Assembly (NCBI GenBank): GCA_947589665.1
Contig: CANQBJ010000007.1
Coordinates: 1-56,694, forward strand
DNA: 56,694 nt
DNA from: an uncultured Clostridia bacterium
GTDB taxonomy: Bacteria; Bacillota; Clostridia; Lachnospirales; CAG-274
Direction of reading: 5' to 3'
Shown here: positions 34,975 through 46,093 of the stretch, piece by piece
Layout of the letters: each line of letters starts with the position of its first letter
Numbering within the stretch: the first letter of the stretch is position 1
Translations under genes and position numbers: made by a program
Notes under the pieces: model-generated
What the model was told of the DNA's origin: nothing
Seen by the model: only the letters and a program-made list of their open reading frames with translations
The model's database searches: none

Positions 34975-36684
34975 ATGAACACAAAATGGGATATTGAAAA
35001 AATATATACTTCCGTGGATTCTGAGGAATTTAGAGCAGATGTTGAGAGCTATAAAGCGCTTTTAAATGAGCTTAACAAATGGGCAGAGGAAAATTTAAAG
35101 GAATACAGTACAGAAAAGCTTGAAAAATACATTGAGCTTAAAAACAGGCTTATGGCATACGATAAAATAGAATTATACCTTAATCTTGCCATAAGCACAG
35201 ATACCGAAAACGAAGAGCTTGCCAAGGCTCTTGACGTTATTGAGAACATAAAAGCCGAAAAATCCCTGCATGAGGCTTTGTTTTCCCAATTTATAAAAAA
35301 TGCAGACAAATCTGAAAATACCCCTGTTATAAAAGATCACGGCTATTTTATAAAGGAGCAGAAAAGAAAGGCGGAGCATACATTGTCATCTGCTGAGGAA
35401 AGCATTATTTCAAAAATGAAGGTAAACGGTTCGGGGCTGTGGGAAAAGCAGTGGCAGGCACTTACCTCCAATCTTGTGACGGACTATGAGGATATGACCC
35501 TTACAGAAATAAGAAATTTGGCATATTCCCCCGATAAAAGCGTGAGAAAAAAGGCATATGAAAGCGAATTAAGGGCATATGAAAAAATAAAGGCTCCCTC
35601 TGCATACTGCCTTAACGGTATAAAGGGCGAGGTATTAAGTGTGGCTGAAATGCGAGGATACGACTCGCCTCTTGATATGACTTTGGCAGACTCGCGCATA
35701 GACAGAGATATACTGAACGCTATGTTTTCTGCCATAGAGGAGGGTCTTCCAAAATTACGTGAGTATTTCCTCATAAAGTCGGAAAAGCTGGGAAATAAAG
35801 ATGCCTTGCCTTTCTGTGATATATTTGCGCCCTTAGGCAAAAGTGATAAATATACTGTAGAAGAGGCAAGGGACTTTGTTGTAAACAGCTTTTACTGTTT
35901 CAGCAGGGACCTTGGCAAATTTTCCGAAAAAGCCTTTGAAAACAGGTGGCTCGACATTATGCCCCATAAGGGAAAGGTAGGCGGAGCCTACTGTGAGACC
36001 ATACATTCTCTTAAGGAAAGCAGGATACTTCTTAACTTCGGAGGCACCTTTGACGATGTTGTCACTATGGCCCACGAGCTGGGTCATGCCTTCCACAATA
36101 CAAGGCTTTTTCACCTAAGCGAGCTTAACAGCTTTTATACTATGCCTGCGGCGGAAACAGCATCGACCTTCTGTGAGAATATAGTAATAAACGAGGCTCT
36201 TAAGAATAAGGACAGAGAATTTGTACTTGAAACATATTTACAAGGACTTACTCAGTGTGTTGTGGATATATATTCCAGATTTCTGTTTGAAGACGCTGTT
36301 TTCAAAAACAGGAAAAACGGCTTTATTTCTGCTGATGAGCTTTGTTCATATATGGAAGAGGCTCAGAAAAAAGCCTATGGAACAGGACTTGAGACCTATC
36401 ATCCTTATATGTGGATATGCAAGCCCCATTACTATGATGCAGATTTCAATTACTACAATTTCCCCTATGCCTTCGGCGCCCTGCTTTCCAAGGGTCTATA
36501 CAGCATTTATAAGGAAATGGGGAAGGATTTTATACCACTTTATGACAGGTTTTTGTCTGTATCAAGCACTATGGACCTTAAGGACGCCGTAAAAACAGTG
36601 GGTATAGACCTATACGATAAAAATTTCTGGTCAAAGAGCATAGATATGATATCAGAAGAGATTGACGTATTTAAAAAAATATAG
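34975..36684 (+). CDS. M3 family oligoendopeptidase (PepF-like)
   Basis: 569 aa. The zinc motif is MAHELGHAFHN (H367-H371) with the downstream Glu in PAAETASTFCENI. The N-terminal helical half (residues 1-190) and GGAYCETIHSLKESRILLNF match oligoendopeptidase F. It cleaves short cytosolic peptides. The ATG at 34975 has AAGGAG six bases upstream; the reading from 34948 would pass through the terminator-like hairpin. It faces replication head-on if the origin is at about 48 kb. Confidence 0.93.
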   Translation: MNTKWDIEKIYTSVDSEEFRADVESYKALLNELNKWAEENLKEYSTEKLEKYIELKNRLMAYDKIELYLNLAISTDTENEELAKALDVIENIKAEKSLHEALFSQFIKNADKSENTPVIKDHGYFIKEQKRKAEHTLSSAEESIISKMKVNGSGLWEKQWQALTSNLVTDYEDMTLTEIRNLAYSPDKSVRKKAYESELRAYEKIKAPSAYCLNGIKGEVLSVAEMRGYDSPLDMTLADSRIDRDILNAMFSAIEEGLPKLREYFLIKSEKLGNKDALPFCDIFAPLGKSDKYTVEEARDFVVNSFYCFSRDLGKFSEKAFENRWLDIMPHKGKVGGAYCETIHSLKESRILLNFGGTFDDVVTMAHELGHAFHNTRLFHLSELNSFYTMPAAETASTFCENIVINEALKNKDREFVLETYLQGLTQCVVDIYSRFLFEDAVFKNRKNGFISADELCSYMEEAQKKAYGTGLETYHPYMWICKPHYYDADFNYYNFPYAFGALLSKGLYSIYKEMGKDFIPLYDRFLSVSSTMDLKDAVKTVGIDLYDKNFWSKSIDMISEEIDVFKKI

Positions 36685-36731
36685 TATACTAAATCAGTAT
36701 GAAATTTTATACGGGAGATGAATGTTTTTTT

Positions 36732-37610
36732 ATGTTAAACTTCAGACCTATAGAGCTTAAGGACAAGGCTCTTGTAGAGAACTATTACAGTAAGGAAAAT
36801 CATTTTCTCTGTGATTACTGCTTTACGGACCTGTTCATATGGGGCAAGCACTATAACACGGAAATATGCGAACACAACGGCTTTTTATACACTAAGATGA
36901 ATGAAGATAACTGCGATTATTTCTTTGCTCCCGAAGGCGAAGGAGATATAAGACCCGCCATGGAGGAGATATTTGAGTACACAAGGGAAAGGGGCTGTCC
37001 CCTTATACTTATACTGATATATCCCGAAATGAGGGAAAGGATAGAAGCCGCTTATCCCGACAAATTCATATTTGAGGAAAACACGGGAAATATGGACTAT
37101 GTTTACCTTGCGGAAAGGCTTATAAATCTATCGGGTAAAAAGCTCCACAAAAAGAAAAACCACTTCAATCATTTTATTAAGGAATATGAAGGACGCTGGA
37201 GCTATGAGGACCTTAACGATGAAAATGTAAAGGAATTTTTTACCTATCAGCTTGACTGGTGCGGTGAGGACGATGAGTTTCTTGGTGAGCTTTGCGCCGC
37301 CTCTATAGCTCTTAAAAACTACAAGGCATTGGGAGTAAAGGGCGGAATACTCAGGGTAGACGGCAGGATCGTAGCGGTCACTCTTGGCACTCAGTCCTTC
37401 CCCGACACCTATATAATACAGATAGAGAAAGCTGACGCCTCCATAAACGGGGCTTATCAGGCTATAAACAAGCTTTTTGCCGAGAGAAACTGCCAGAATG
37501 TAAAATATATAGACAGGGAAGAGGATATGAATATAGAGGGTCTGAGACAGGCAAAGGAGTCCTATTATCCTGAATTTTTGTCTATGAATTATGTTGCGAG
37601 GTTAAAATGA
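36732..37610 (+). CDS. DUF2156 (phosphatidylglycerol lysyltransferase-like) protein
   Basis: 292 aa with a double-GNAT-like fold: MLNFRPIELKDKALVENYYS, CDYCFTDLFIWGKHYNTEIC, KKLHKKKNHFNHFIKEYEGR, and IEKADASINGAYQAINKLFA. DUF2156 is related to MprF-type aminoacyl-tRNA-dependent transferases but here lacks membrane helices, so it is not a lysyl-PG synthase. The start at 36732 gives normal family alignment; GGGAGATG lies about 10 bp upstream, and ATG 36699 is an alternative. Its stop overlaps the next start by 4 bp. Confidence 0.85.
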   Translation: MLNFRPIELKDKALVENYYSKENHFLCDYCFTDLFIWGKHYNTEICEHNGFLYTKMNEDNCDYFFAPEGEGDIRPAMEEIFEYTRERGCPLILILIYPEMRERIEAAYPDKFIFEENTGNMDYVYLAERLINLSGKKLHKKKNHFNHFIKEYEGRWSYEDLNDENVKEFFTYQLDWCGEDDEFLGELCAASIALKNYKALGVKGGILRVDGRIVAVTLGTQSFPDTYIIQIEKADASINGAYQAINKLFAERNCQNVKYIDREEDMNIEGLRQAKESYYPEFLSMNYVARLK

Positions 37611-38374
37611 TGATACGCTTTGCTAAAAAAGAGGATATTGAAAATATAATAAAATTGTGGGATGTATGCTTCCCTGAGGAGCCTGATTTCAATAAATATT
37701 TCTTTGAAAATATATTCAGATACAGAAATACCCTTATATTGGAGGAAAACGGTGATATACTTTCCATGGCGCAGATGATGCCCTGCAGTATAAAAAACCT
37801 GGGCAAGGCGACCTATATATACGGTGCCTGCACCACTCCCGAACACAGAAGCAAGGGTCTTATGAAAAAGCTGCTTGAAAAGTCCTTTGCTGTGGATAAA
37901 AGACGGGGAAATACTGCATCTGTGCTTATTCCCGCAAATAAGGAGCTTTTTGAGTTCTATGCCAAGCTGGGCTATGAAACGGCTTTTTATATAGGGGAAG
38001 GCATATATACTGCCAACGGTGACGACGGCTCTTACAAAGAAGCTGAATACAAGGATATCCCCAAGCTCATGAACCTTTATACGGGAGATATTGAAAGAAA
38101 CCGCAGCTATTGGAAAACATATATAGATATGTACAAGGCTCTGGGCGGTAAAATTTTATTGAGAAAGGATGCCTATGCCGTTGTTTCTGACAGGGTCGAG
38201 GAGATAATGTACAGCACCGACGAGGGCAAGAACAAGCTCCTTAACTCCATATGCGGATATCTTGAAAAGGATACCGTAAGGGTAAGGGAAAAGGGAAATA
38301 TACCCTTTGGTATGATCAAAAAGTACTCCGATACGGCAACGGAAAATATGTATATGAATTTAATGTTCAACTGA
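37607..38374 (+). CDS. GNAT family N-acetyltransferase
   Basis: 255 aa. The N-terminal GNAT domain has RFAKKEDIENIIKLWDVCFP, YIYGACTTPEHRSKGLMKKL (acetyl-CoA-binding R/QxxGxG/A-like segment HRSKGL) and FYAKLGYETAF. The C-terminal ~100 residues form a second domain as in Eis-like two-domain acetyltransferases. Translationally coupled to the DUF2156 gene (ATGA overlap). Substrate unknown. Confidence 0.85.
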   Translation: MMIRFAKKEDIENIIKLWDVCFPEEPDFNKYFFENIFRYRNTLILEENGDILSMAQMMPCSIKNLGKATYIYGACTTPEHRSKGLMKKLLEKSFAVDKRRGNTASVLIPANKELFEFYAKLGYETAFYIGEGIYTANGDDGSYKEAEYKDIPKLMNLYTGDIERNRSYWKTYIDMYKALGGKILLRKDAYAVVSDRVEEIMYSTDEGKNKLLNSICGYLEKDTVRVREKGNIPFGMIKKYSDTATENMYMNLMFN

Positions 38375-38376
38375 GG

Positions 38377-38405
38377 TTGACAATGCTTTATTATTCTGAT
38401 AGAAT
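38377..38405 (+). promoter_or_regulatory. Sigma-A promoter upstream of the second MATE gene
   Basis: TTGACA (38377-38382), a 17-bp spacer, TAGAAT (38400-38405). It begins 2 bp after the GNAT stop and predicts a leader of about 85 nt before the MATE ATG. Confidence 0.65.
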
Positions 38406-38422
38406 AACATTGTTCATCGGAG

Positions 38423-38488
38423 GGTATATATTCGCAAATATAATACCGGATAAGATGGCAGATGCGTCTGCTTTCTTATCCTTTTTTT
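38423..38488 (+). promoter_or_regulatory. Leader with terminator hairpin (possible attenuator/riboswitch)
   Basis: Downstream of the promoter, hairpin GGTATATATT-CGC-AAATATAATACC (38423-38447) directly abuts GGATAAGATGGCAGA-TGCG-TCTGCTTTCTTATCC (38448-38481), a nearly 15-bp stem followed by seven Ts (38482-38488). The MATE ribosome site comes right after. A full terminator between a promoter and its gene suggests regulated read-through. No known riboswitch consensus was recognised. Alternatively it simply terminates the GNAT operon. Confidence 0.5.
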
Positions 38489-38499
38489 ATGGAGGAGTT

Positions 38500-39849
38500 A
38501 TGGAAAACAGCTTTACACAGGGTAAAATATACACAACCTTAATAGCCTTTGCCTTTCCCGTATTTATAGCAATGCTTTTGCAGGCATTATACGGTACCGT
38601 AGACCTTCTGGTAGTAGGACGGTTTGGAGATGCTACGGGAGTTTCCGCAGTGTCTACGGGAAGTCAGATAATGCAGATGATAACAGGCATAGTTACAGGT
38701 CTGACTATGGGTACTACCGTTCTGCTTGGGCAGAGGATAGGTCAGAAGGACGAGGAATCAGCCGCCAGAACCATAGGCTCAGCCTTCTGCTTTTTTATTG
38801 TCCTTGGCATAGCTATGTCAATTATTACTGCGGTTCTTTCAAGGCAAATGGCTTATGCCATGCAGGCACCTGAGAAGGCCTTTGACAAAACTGCACAGTA
38901 TGTGGCAATATGCGGAGGGGGTACTGTGTTTACAGTGCTTTTCAACGCTGCGGGCGGTGTTTTCAGGGGTATGGGAAATTCCAAGCTGCCTCTTCTGCTT
39001 GTGGCAGTGGCCTGCTTTGTAAATATAATAGGCGATATTATACTTGTAGGCATATTCGGGCTTGACGCTGCGGGAGCCGCCATAACTACGGTTTCGGCTC
39101 AGGCAATAAGCGTTATTGCCGCCTTTTACATAGTTGTGAAAAAGGGGTTCCCCTTTGCCTTTTGCAAAAGGCATATCCGTCTTTTCAGATCGGAAACTCT
39201 GCTTATATTGAAATTTGGTCTGCCCATAGCGGCGCAGGAGGCTCTTACAGGCCTTTCATTCCTTGTGATCATAGCTATTTTAAACGGTTTTGGCCTTATT
39301 GCCTCTGCGGGAGTAGGCGTTGCCGAAAAGATATGCGCTCTTATATTTATATTCCCCTCTTCATTTATGTCCGCCCTTTCCGCCTTTACGGCCCAGAATA
39401 TAGGCGCAGGCAAAAAGGAGCGGGCAAAAAAGGCTCTTATGTACTCTGCGGCATCTGCCGTAAGTATAGGTATATTGATGTTTATGGCCACGTTTTTCAG
39501 CGGTGCAAGGCTTGCCTCTGTTTTTACATCGGATACTCAGGTCATGGCTGCCTGCGGCAGCTATCTCAAGGCATACTCCATAGATTGTATCATAGTTGGT
39601 ATCGTTTTTTCTATGATGGGCTATTTCAATGGCTGTGGAAAAACCTTGTTTGTTGCTCTCCAGGGTATAGCCTCTACATTCCTTGTGAGAATACCCGTAT
39701 CTTATTTTATGAGCAAAATAGAGGGCGTCAGCCTTTTTCAAATAGGCTTTGCCACTCCTTTGGCATCTGTATTTTCGGTAATACTGTGCTGCAGTTATTA
39801 TATGTGGAATGAAAAGGGTTGTAGAAATAATGTTTTATGTAGGTGTTAA
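38500..39849 (+). CDS. MATE family efflux transporter (second copy)
   Basis: 449 aa, about 12 helices. MENSFTQGKIYTTLIAFAFP, then VFIAMLLQALYGTVDLLVVG (MATE motif), TTVLLGQRIGQKDEESA and FTAQNIGAGKKERAKKAL. The start is the ATG at 38500, 4 bp after GGAGG; the longer reading starts inside the -35 box of the promoter and is rejected. It belongs to the DinF/NorM-like group and differs clearly from the MATE protein at 11416. Substrate unknown. Confidence 0.9.
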   Translation: MENSFTQGKIYTTLIAFAFPVFIAMLLQALYGTVDLLVVGRFGDATGVSAVSTGSQIMQMITGIVTGLTMGTTVLLGQRIGQKDEESAARTIGSAFCFFIVLGIAMSIITAVLSRQMAYAMQAPEKAFDKTAQYVAICGGGTVFTVLFNAAGGVFRGMGNSKLPLLLVAVACFVNIIGDIILVGIFGLDAAGAAITTVSAQAISVIAAFYIVVKKGFPFAFCKRHIRLFRSETLLILKFGLPIAAQEALTGLSFLVIIAILNGFGLIASAGVGVAEKICALIFIFPSSFMSALSAFTAQNIGAGKKERAKKALMYSAASAVSIGILMFMATFFSGARLASVFTSDTQVMAACGSYLKAYSIDCIIVGIVFSMMGYFNGCGKTLFVALQGIASTFLVRIPVSYFMSKIEGVSLFQIGFATPLASVFSVILCCSYYMWNEKGCRNNVLCRC

Positions 39850-39856
39850 TATAGTC

Positions 39857-40178
39857 AATATTTTTGTTTATGTTAGTATCGACCTCTCAGTCAGCCCCGT
39901 TCACAGCTATTTTTATATGAGCTTTTGCCGCGGCTGACAGCTCCATTGCAGCGGAAGAAGTTATCCGCCGATACGAAGTATCGCTTTTGCTGAAGGCAAA
40001 AGTGCTGAACCTGATTAGGGGAGCCTTAGGTGGGTACTTTGCAAAAGCCCTTATTTACTTAGAAAAAGCAATACCTAATCGACTGACATAGCTTTCCGGT
40101 ACACAGCCTCCCCTAATCAGGGGAGGGGGACCGCCGTTAGGCGGTGGAGAGGTTTATTTTACTCATTTAAAAAATTTA
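39857..40178 (+). mobile_element. MITE-like element, copy 6 (with nested module)
   Basis: About 322 bp. Left end TATTTTTGTTTATGTTAGTA, then GACCTCTCAGTCAGCCCC; right end is the second type (TTTATTTTACTCATTTAAAA, ending AATTTA), like copy 2. The GGGGAGC hairpin is split by the 66-bp module at 39945-40010. It fills the 387-bp gap between convergent MATE and gyrA genes and ends 8 bp from the gyrA terminator. Confidence 0.72.
39945..40010 (+). repeat. Nested hairpin module in MITE copy 6
   Basis: 66 bp from ATTGCAGCGGAAGAAGTTAT to AAAAGTGCTGAAC, interrupting the CAGCTCC-CTGATTAGGGG hairpin. It contains GCGATACTTCGTATCG-type and CTTTTGCTGAAGGCAAAAG hairpins. Homologous to 18886-18949: same ends and hairpin plan, but with paired base changes in the stems. 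Confidence 0.6.
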
Positions 40179-40185
40179 CCAAAAT

Positions 40186-40236
40186 AAAAAAAAAAACTGT
40201 CGCAAAAGCTTTTCTTGCTTAATGCGACAGTTTTTT
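40186..40236 (-). terminator. Intrinsic terminator of gyrA
   Basis: AAACTGTCGCA pairs with TGCGACAGTTT around a 20-base loop; on the minus strand more than ten Ts follow. It starts right at the gyrA stop codon. Confidence 0.85.
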
Positions 40237-42729
40237 TTATTCTTCAGTTATTTCTTCATCCTCAGAGGGTTCTTCGTAGACGTTTTCTTCTGTTATTTTA
40301 TCCATACTCATAACAGTTACGCCCTCATCAAGGTTAATAAGCTTAACACCCTGGGCAACACGGCCTACGGTAGATATATCCTTTATTCTTATTCTGATAA
40401 CTATGCCCTCGCTTGTTACCATAATAAGCTCTTCGGTATCCTTTACCATGGAAAGACCTATGATATTGCCTGTCTTTTCGGTTATCTTGTATGCCTTAAG
40501 ACCCTTGCCGCCTCTGGACTGTATTCTGAAATTGTCTATCTCGGTACACTTGCCAAAGCCCTTTTCACTGACTATAAGAGCCTTGTACTGAAGATTCACA
40601 ACATCTGCGCCTATTACATAATCATCGCTGTCAAGCTTTATAGCCTTAACACCGGCAGCAGTTCTGCCCATTGGCCTTACGTTGTTTTCATTAAAGCGAA
40701 TAGCCATACCGTTGTGAGTAACGGCAAATACCTCGTTTTCTCCATTGGTAAGGAATACGGATATAAGCTCGTCGTCCTCCTTAAGACCTACGGCTATAAG
40801 ACCGCCCTTTCTGATATTGTTAAATGCCTGGGCCATAGTCTTTTTGATAATACCGTTCTTGGTTATCATCATAAGATACTGGTCGGTGTTAAATTCCTTA
40901 ATAGGTATAACGGCATTTATCCTTTCGCCCTCTTCAAACTGCAGTACGTTTATAACAGGAGTACCCTTGGCATTTCTGCCTGCCTCCGGTATTTCCCAGG
41001 TCTTTGTTCTGTATACCTTTCCCTTGCTTGTGAAGAAAAGTATATAGCTGTGATTTGAGCTTAAGAAAAGCCTCTGTACAAAGTCCTCGTCTCTTGTCTG
41101 CATACCTATTATGCCCTTGCCGCCTCTGTTCTGACTTCTGTAGCTGTCAAGGGATATTCTCTTGATATAATTAAGGTGTGACATGGTTATGACTGACATA
41201 TCGTCGGCTATTATATCCTCCATATCTATGTCGCCCATATCCTGTATTATCCTTGTCTTTCTTTCATCGCCGTACTTTTTCTTTATTTCAAGAATTTCAG
41301 TCTTTATTACCTCATAAAGCTTGTTTTCATCGGCAAGTATGGCTCTCATTTCATCGGCAAATGCCGTAAGGTCGCCGTACTCTGTTTCAAGCTTTTCTCT
41401 TTCCATACCTACAAGAGACCTGAAACGCATTTCGCAGATAGCGTTTACCTGCTCGGCAGTAAAGCCGAAACGCTCAATAAGTCTGTCCTTAGCCTCATTT
41501 GTGGTATGAGAGCTTCTCAGTATGCTTATTACCTCGTCTATATTGTCAAGAGCCTTTAAAAAGCCCTCTAATATATGAAGTCTCTTAAGAGCCTTGTCCA
41601 GATCGAATTTTGTACGTCTTGTTATAACGTCCTCCTGGAACTCAATATAATTTTCAAGTATCTGCTTGATATTCAGTACTCTGGGTACGCCCTTTACTAT
41701 GGCAAGGAAATTGATGCTTATGGATTCCTGAAGCTGTGAGTACTTAAAAAGCTGATTGAGAACTATTTCCGCAGAGGCGTCCTTTTTGACCTCGATCACT
41801 ATATGGATGCCGTTTCTGTCGTTGGTATTGTCCTGTATGCCGGAAATGCCTTCTATCCTCTTTTCCTTTACGAGATCGGCAATGCCTGTTATCATACGGG
41901 ATTTATTTACCTGATAGGGTATTTCTGTAATGACTATCTGTTCTCTTCCGCTTGGCAGTGTTTCTATATTTGCCTCTGCTCTTACCTTTATTTTGCCTCT
42001 GCCTGTTCTGTAAGCGTTTATTATACCGCTTCTGCCAAGTATATTGCCTCCTGTGGGAAAATCGGGGCCTTTTATTATGCTTATTATCTCATCAATATCT
42101 GTTTCCCTTTTCTCTTCTACCTTATTGTCTATTATCCTGACAATACCGTCTATTACCTCTGAAAGGTTATGAGGGGGAATATTTGTAGCCATACCTACAG
42201 CTATACCGCTGGAACCGTTTACAAGAAGATTGGGTATTCTTGAAGGCAGTACCACAGGCTCGTTGAAATCGCCGTCATAGTTAGGCTGGAAATCCACTGT
42301 GTTCTTGTCTATATCCGCAAGCATTTCAAGGGAAATCCTTGAAAGCCTTGCCTCTGTATATCTCTGGGCGGCAGCCTGATAACCGTCTATAGAACCAAAG
42401 TTGCCATGGCCGTCTACAAGAGGATATCTCATAGAGAAATCCTGAGCCAGTCTTACAAGAGCGTCATATATAGCGGCGTCACCATGGGGGTGATATTTAC
42501 CCATTGTATCACCGACGATACGGGCGCACTTTTTATGGGCTTTGTTGGGCTCTAAGCCCATTTCGTTCATAGAATAAAGTATTCTCCTGTGAACGGGCTT
42601 AAGACCGTCTCTTACATCGGGCAATGCTCTTGCAACAATAACGCTCATGGCATAGTCTATATAGGAGCTTTTCATAGTCTCTGATATCTCGGCAGTGACT
42701 ATTTTGTCAAATTGTCTGTTTTCGTCCAT
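40237..42729 (-). CDS. gyrA: DNA gyrase subunit A
   Basis: 830 aa. The breakage-reunion domain has the catalytic Tyr124 ([11 protein letters not shown]), and six beta-pinwheel blades follow, including the GyrA box [12 protein letters not shown]. With GyrB it introduces negative supercoils. The quinolone region reads [16 protein letters not shown]: the position equal to E. coli Ser83 is Ala85 (GCC at about 42475). The C-terminus is acidic ([12 protein letters not shown]). It begins 12 bp after the gyrB stop. Confidence 0.97.
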   Translation of the reverse strand: MDENRQFDKIVTAEISETMKSSYIDYAMSVIVARALPDVRDGLKPVHRRILYSMNEMGLEPNKAHKKCARIVGDTMGKYHPHGDAAIYDALVRLAQDFSMRYPLVDGHGNFGSIDGYQAAAQRYTEARLSRISLEMLADIDKNTVDFQPNYDGDFNEPVVLPSRIPNLLVNGSSGIAVGMATNIPPHNLSEVIDGIVRIIDNKVEEKRETDIDEIISIIKGPDFPTGGNILGRSGIINAYRTGRGKIKVRAEANIETLPSGREQIVITEIPYQVNKSRMITGIADLVKEKRIEGISGIQDNTNDRNGIHIVIEVKKDASAEIVLNQLFKYSQLQESISINFLAIVKGVPRVLNIKQILENYIEFQEDVITRRTKFDLDKALKRLHILEGFLKALDNIDEVISILRSSHTTNEAKDRLIERFGFTAEQVNAICEMRFRSLVGMEREKLETEYGDLTAFADEMRAILADENKLYEVIKTEILEIKKKYGDERKTRIIQDMGDIDMEDIIADDMSVITMSHLNYIKRISLDSYRSQNRGGKGIIGMQTRDEDFVQRLFLSSNHSYILFFTSKGKVYRTKTWEIPEAGRNAKGTPVINVLQFEEGERINAVIPIKEFNTDQYLMMITKNGIIKKTMAQAFNNIRKGGLIAVGLKEDDELISVFLTNGENEVFAVTHNGMAIRFNENNVRPMGRTAAGVKAIKLDSDDYVIGADVVNLQYKALIVSEKGFGKCTEIDNFRIQSRGGKGLKAYKITEKTGNIIGLSMVKDTEELIMVTSEGIVIRIRIKDISTVGRVAQGVKLINLDEGVTVMSMDKITEENVYEEPSEDEEITEE

Positions 42730-42741
42730 TTTTATTACCTC

Positions 42742-44742
<2,001 letters not shown>

Positions 44743-44789
44743 TTAAATCAATTATAACACAAATTAAGAGAAAATAAAAGAGGTTTTAT

Positions 44790-45863
44790 TTATTTTTCTT
44801 CTATTTTTCCCTCTGAAACATATAAAATCTTAATATCATCATCTATATTTTCAACAATATCGTCGATACCCGTAGAGGTTATGACTGTCTGTATATTTTT
44901 TATGGAATTGAGAATATAAAGCTGTCTGCTCCTGTCCAGCTCCGAAAGTACATCGTCAAGCAGAAGTACAGGGGAATATCCTGTTTTTTCCTTTACAAAC
45001 TCTACCTCTGCCAGCTTAAGAGAAAGACATATAGTTCTCTGCTGTCCCTGAGAGCCGTATTCCCGTGCATTAAAGCCGTTTATATCAAAGGATATATCAT
45101 CTCTGTGTATACCTGTGGACGTGGACCTGTATATAATATCCTTTTCACGGCTTTCACGCATTCTTTTTTCGTAATTATTTATATTTACATCGGGAATATA
45201 TCTGACTTCAAGGCTTTCCCTTCCCTTTGTTATATCACTGTGTATTAAATTTGATTTAATGTCTATTTCATTTATGAACCTTTGTCTTTCCTCAATTATT
45301 TTTATACCGTAGTCCACAAGCTGAGAATCGTATACATCAAGTGTTACATTATCGGCCTTTTCTTCCTTGAGTAAAGTATTTCTCTCCTTTAAAAGCCTGT
45401 AATACCTGCTCAGATTATCAGCATATATCCTGCTTAGCTGACAAAGCTCCATATCCATATAACGTCTTCTACAGGAGGGACCCTCCTTTACAAGCATAAG
45501 GTCCTCGGGAGAAAATAGTATTATATTGACTGTGCCAAAAAGCTCATTTATGCTTTTGACATGGACATTGTTTATTGCTATTCCCTTTTTGTTGTTTTTA
45601 CGGATATGTATGTTTATTTTGTCCTTATACATACCCTTGTCCGCTATAAGCTGTATATGCGCCGATTCCCGTGAAAATCTTATTAATTCCTTTGATATAT
45701 GAGTTCTGAGACTTCTACCTGCGGCGCACATATATATTGCCTCAAGTATATTTGTCTTGCCCTGGGCATTGTTTCCGTAGAGAAGATTTACTCCCGGCGC
45801 AAACTCTATATCCATATTTTCTATATTTCTGTAATCTATAAGATGTAAACTTTCAATTTTCAT
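44790..45863 (-). CDS. recF: DNA replication and repair protein RecF
   Basis: 357 aa. Walker A GNNAQGKTNILEAI (residues ~30-43), KSINELFGTVNIILFSPEDL, RRYMDMELCQLS, the signature YGSQGQQRTICLSLKLAEVE and Walker B PVLLLDDVLSELD. It loads RecA at single-strand gaps via RecO/R. The start overlaps the S4-domain gene by 11 bp. Confidence 0.96.
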   Translation of the reverse strand: MKIESLHLIDYRNIENMDIEFAPGVNLLYGNNAQGKTNILEAIYMCAAGRSLRTHISKELIRFSRESAHIQLIADKGMYKDKINIHIRKNNKKGIAINNVHVKSINELFGTVNIILFSPEDLMLVKEGPSCRRRYMDMELCQLSRIYADNLSRYYRLLKERNTLLKEEKADNVTLDVYDSQLVDYGIKIIEERQRFINEIDIKSNLIHSDITKGRESLEVRYIPDVNINNYEKRMRESREKDIIYRSTSTGIHRDDISFDINGFNAREYGSQGQQRTICLSLKLAEVEFVKEKTGYSPVLLLDDVLSELDRSRQLYILNSIKNIQTVITSTGIDDIVENIDDDIKILYVSEGKIEEK

Positions 45864-46089
45864 GATATGCTATTACAAATTCGTAATCTCTTTCAACTAT
45901 TTCGCCGGATACCTTTACCTTGTCGCCGTTTCTCAGCTTTTTTCCTCTCATTGTACACAATTGGCCGTTTACATATACAAAGCCCTCCTGTATCATAAGC
46001 TTTGCATCAGAACCCGATCCCACTATATTGGCAAGCTTAAGAGCCTGCTGGAGTTTTATGTACTCTGTGTTTATATATACCTTTTCCAT
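45853..46089 (-). CDS. yaaA: S4 domain RNA-binding protein (YaaA/RlbA family)
   Basis: 78 aa, starting at the ATG at 46089 after GAGGCTAATGTT: MEKVYINTEYIKLQQALKLA, VGSGSDAKLMIQEGFVYVNG and GDKVKVSGEIVER. This is the small S4 protein encoded between dnaN and recF across Firmicutes, implicated in ribosome assembly. It starts 5 bp after the dnaN stop. Confidence 0.93.
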   Translation of the reverse strand: MEKVYINTEYIKLQQALKLANIVGSGSDAKLMIQEGFVYVNGQLCTMRGKKLRNGDKVKVSGEIVERDYEFVIAYHEN

Positions 46090-46093
46090 AACA

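Noticed and set aside
38377..38499. N-terminal extension of the second MATE protein
   Set aside because: The start would be inside the -35 box and the extension would be translated through a strong terminator hairpin; ATG 38500 has its own ribosome site.
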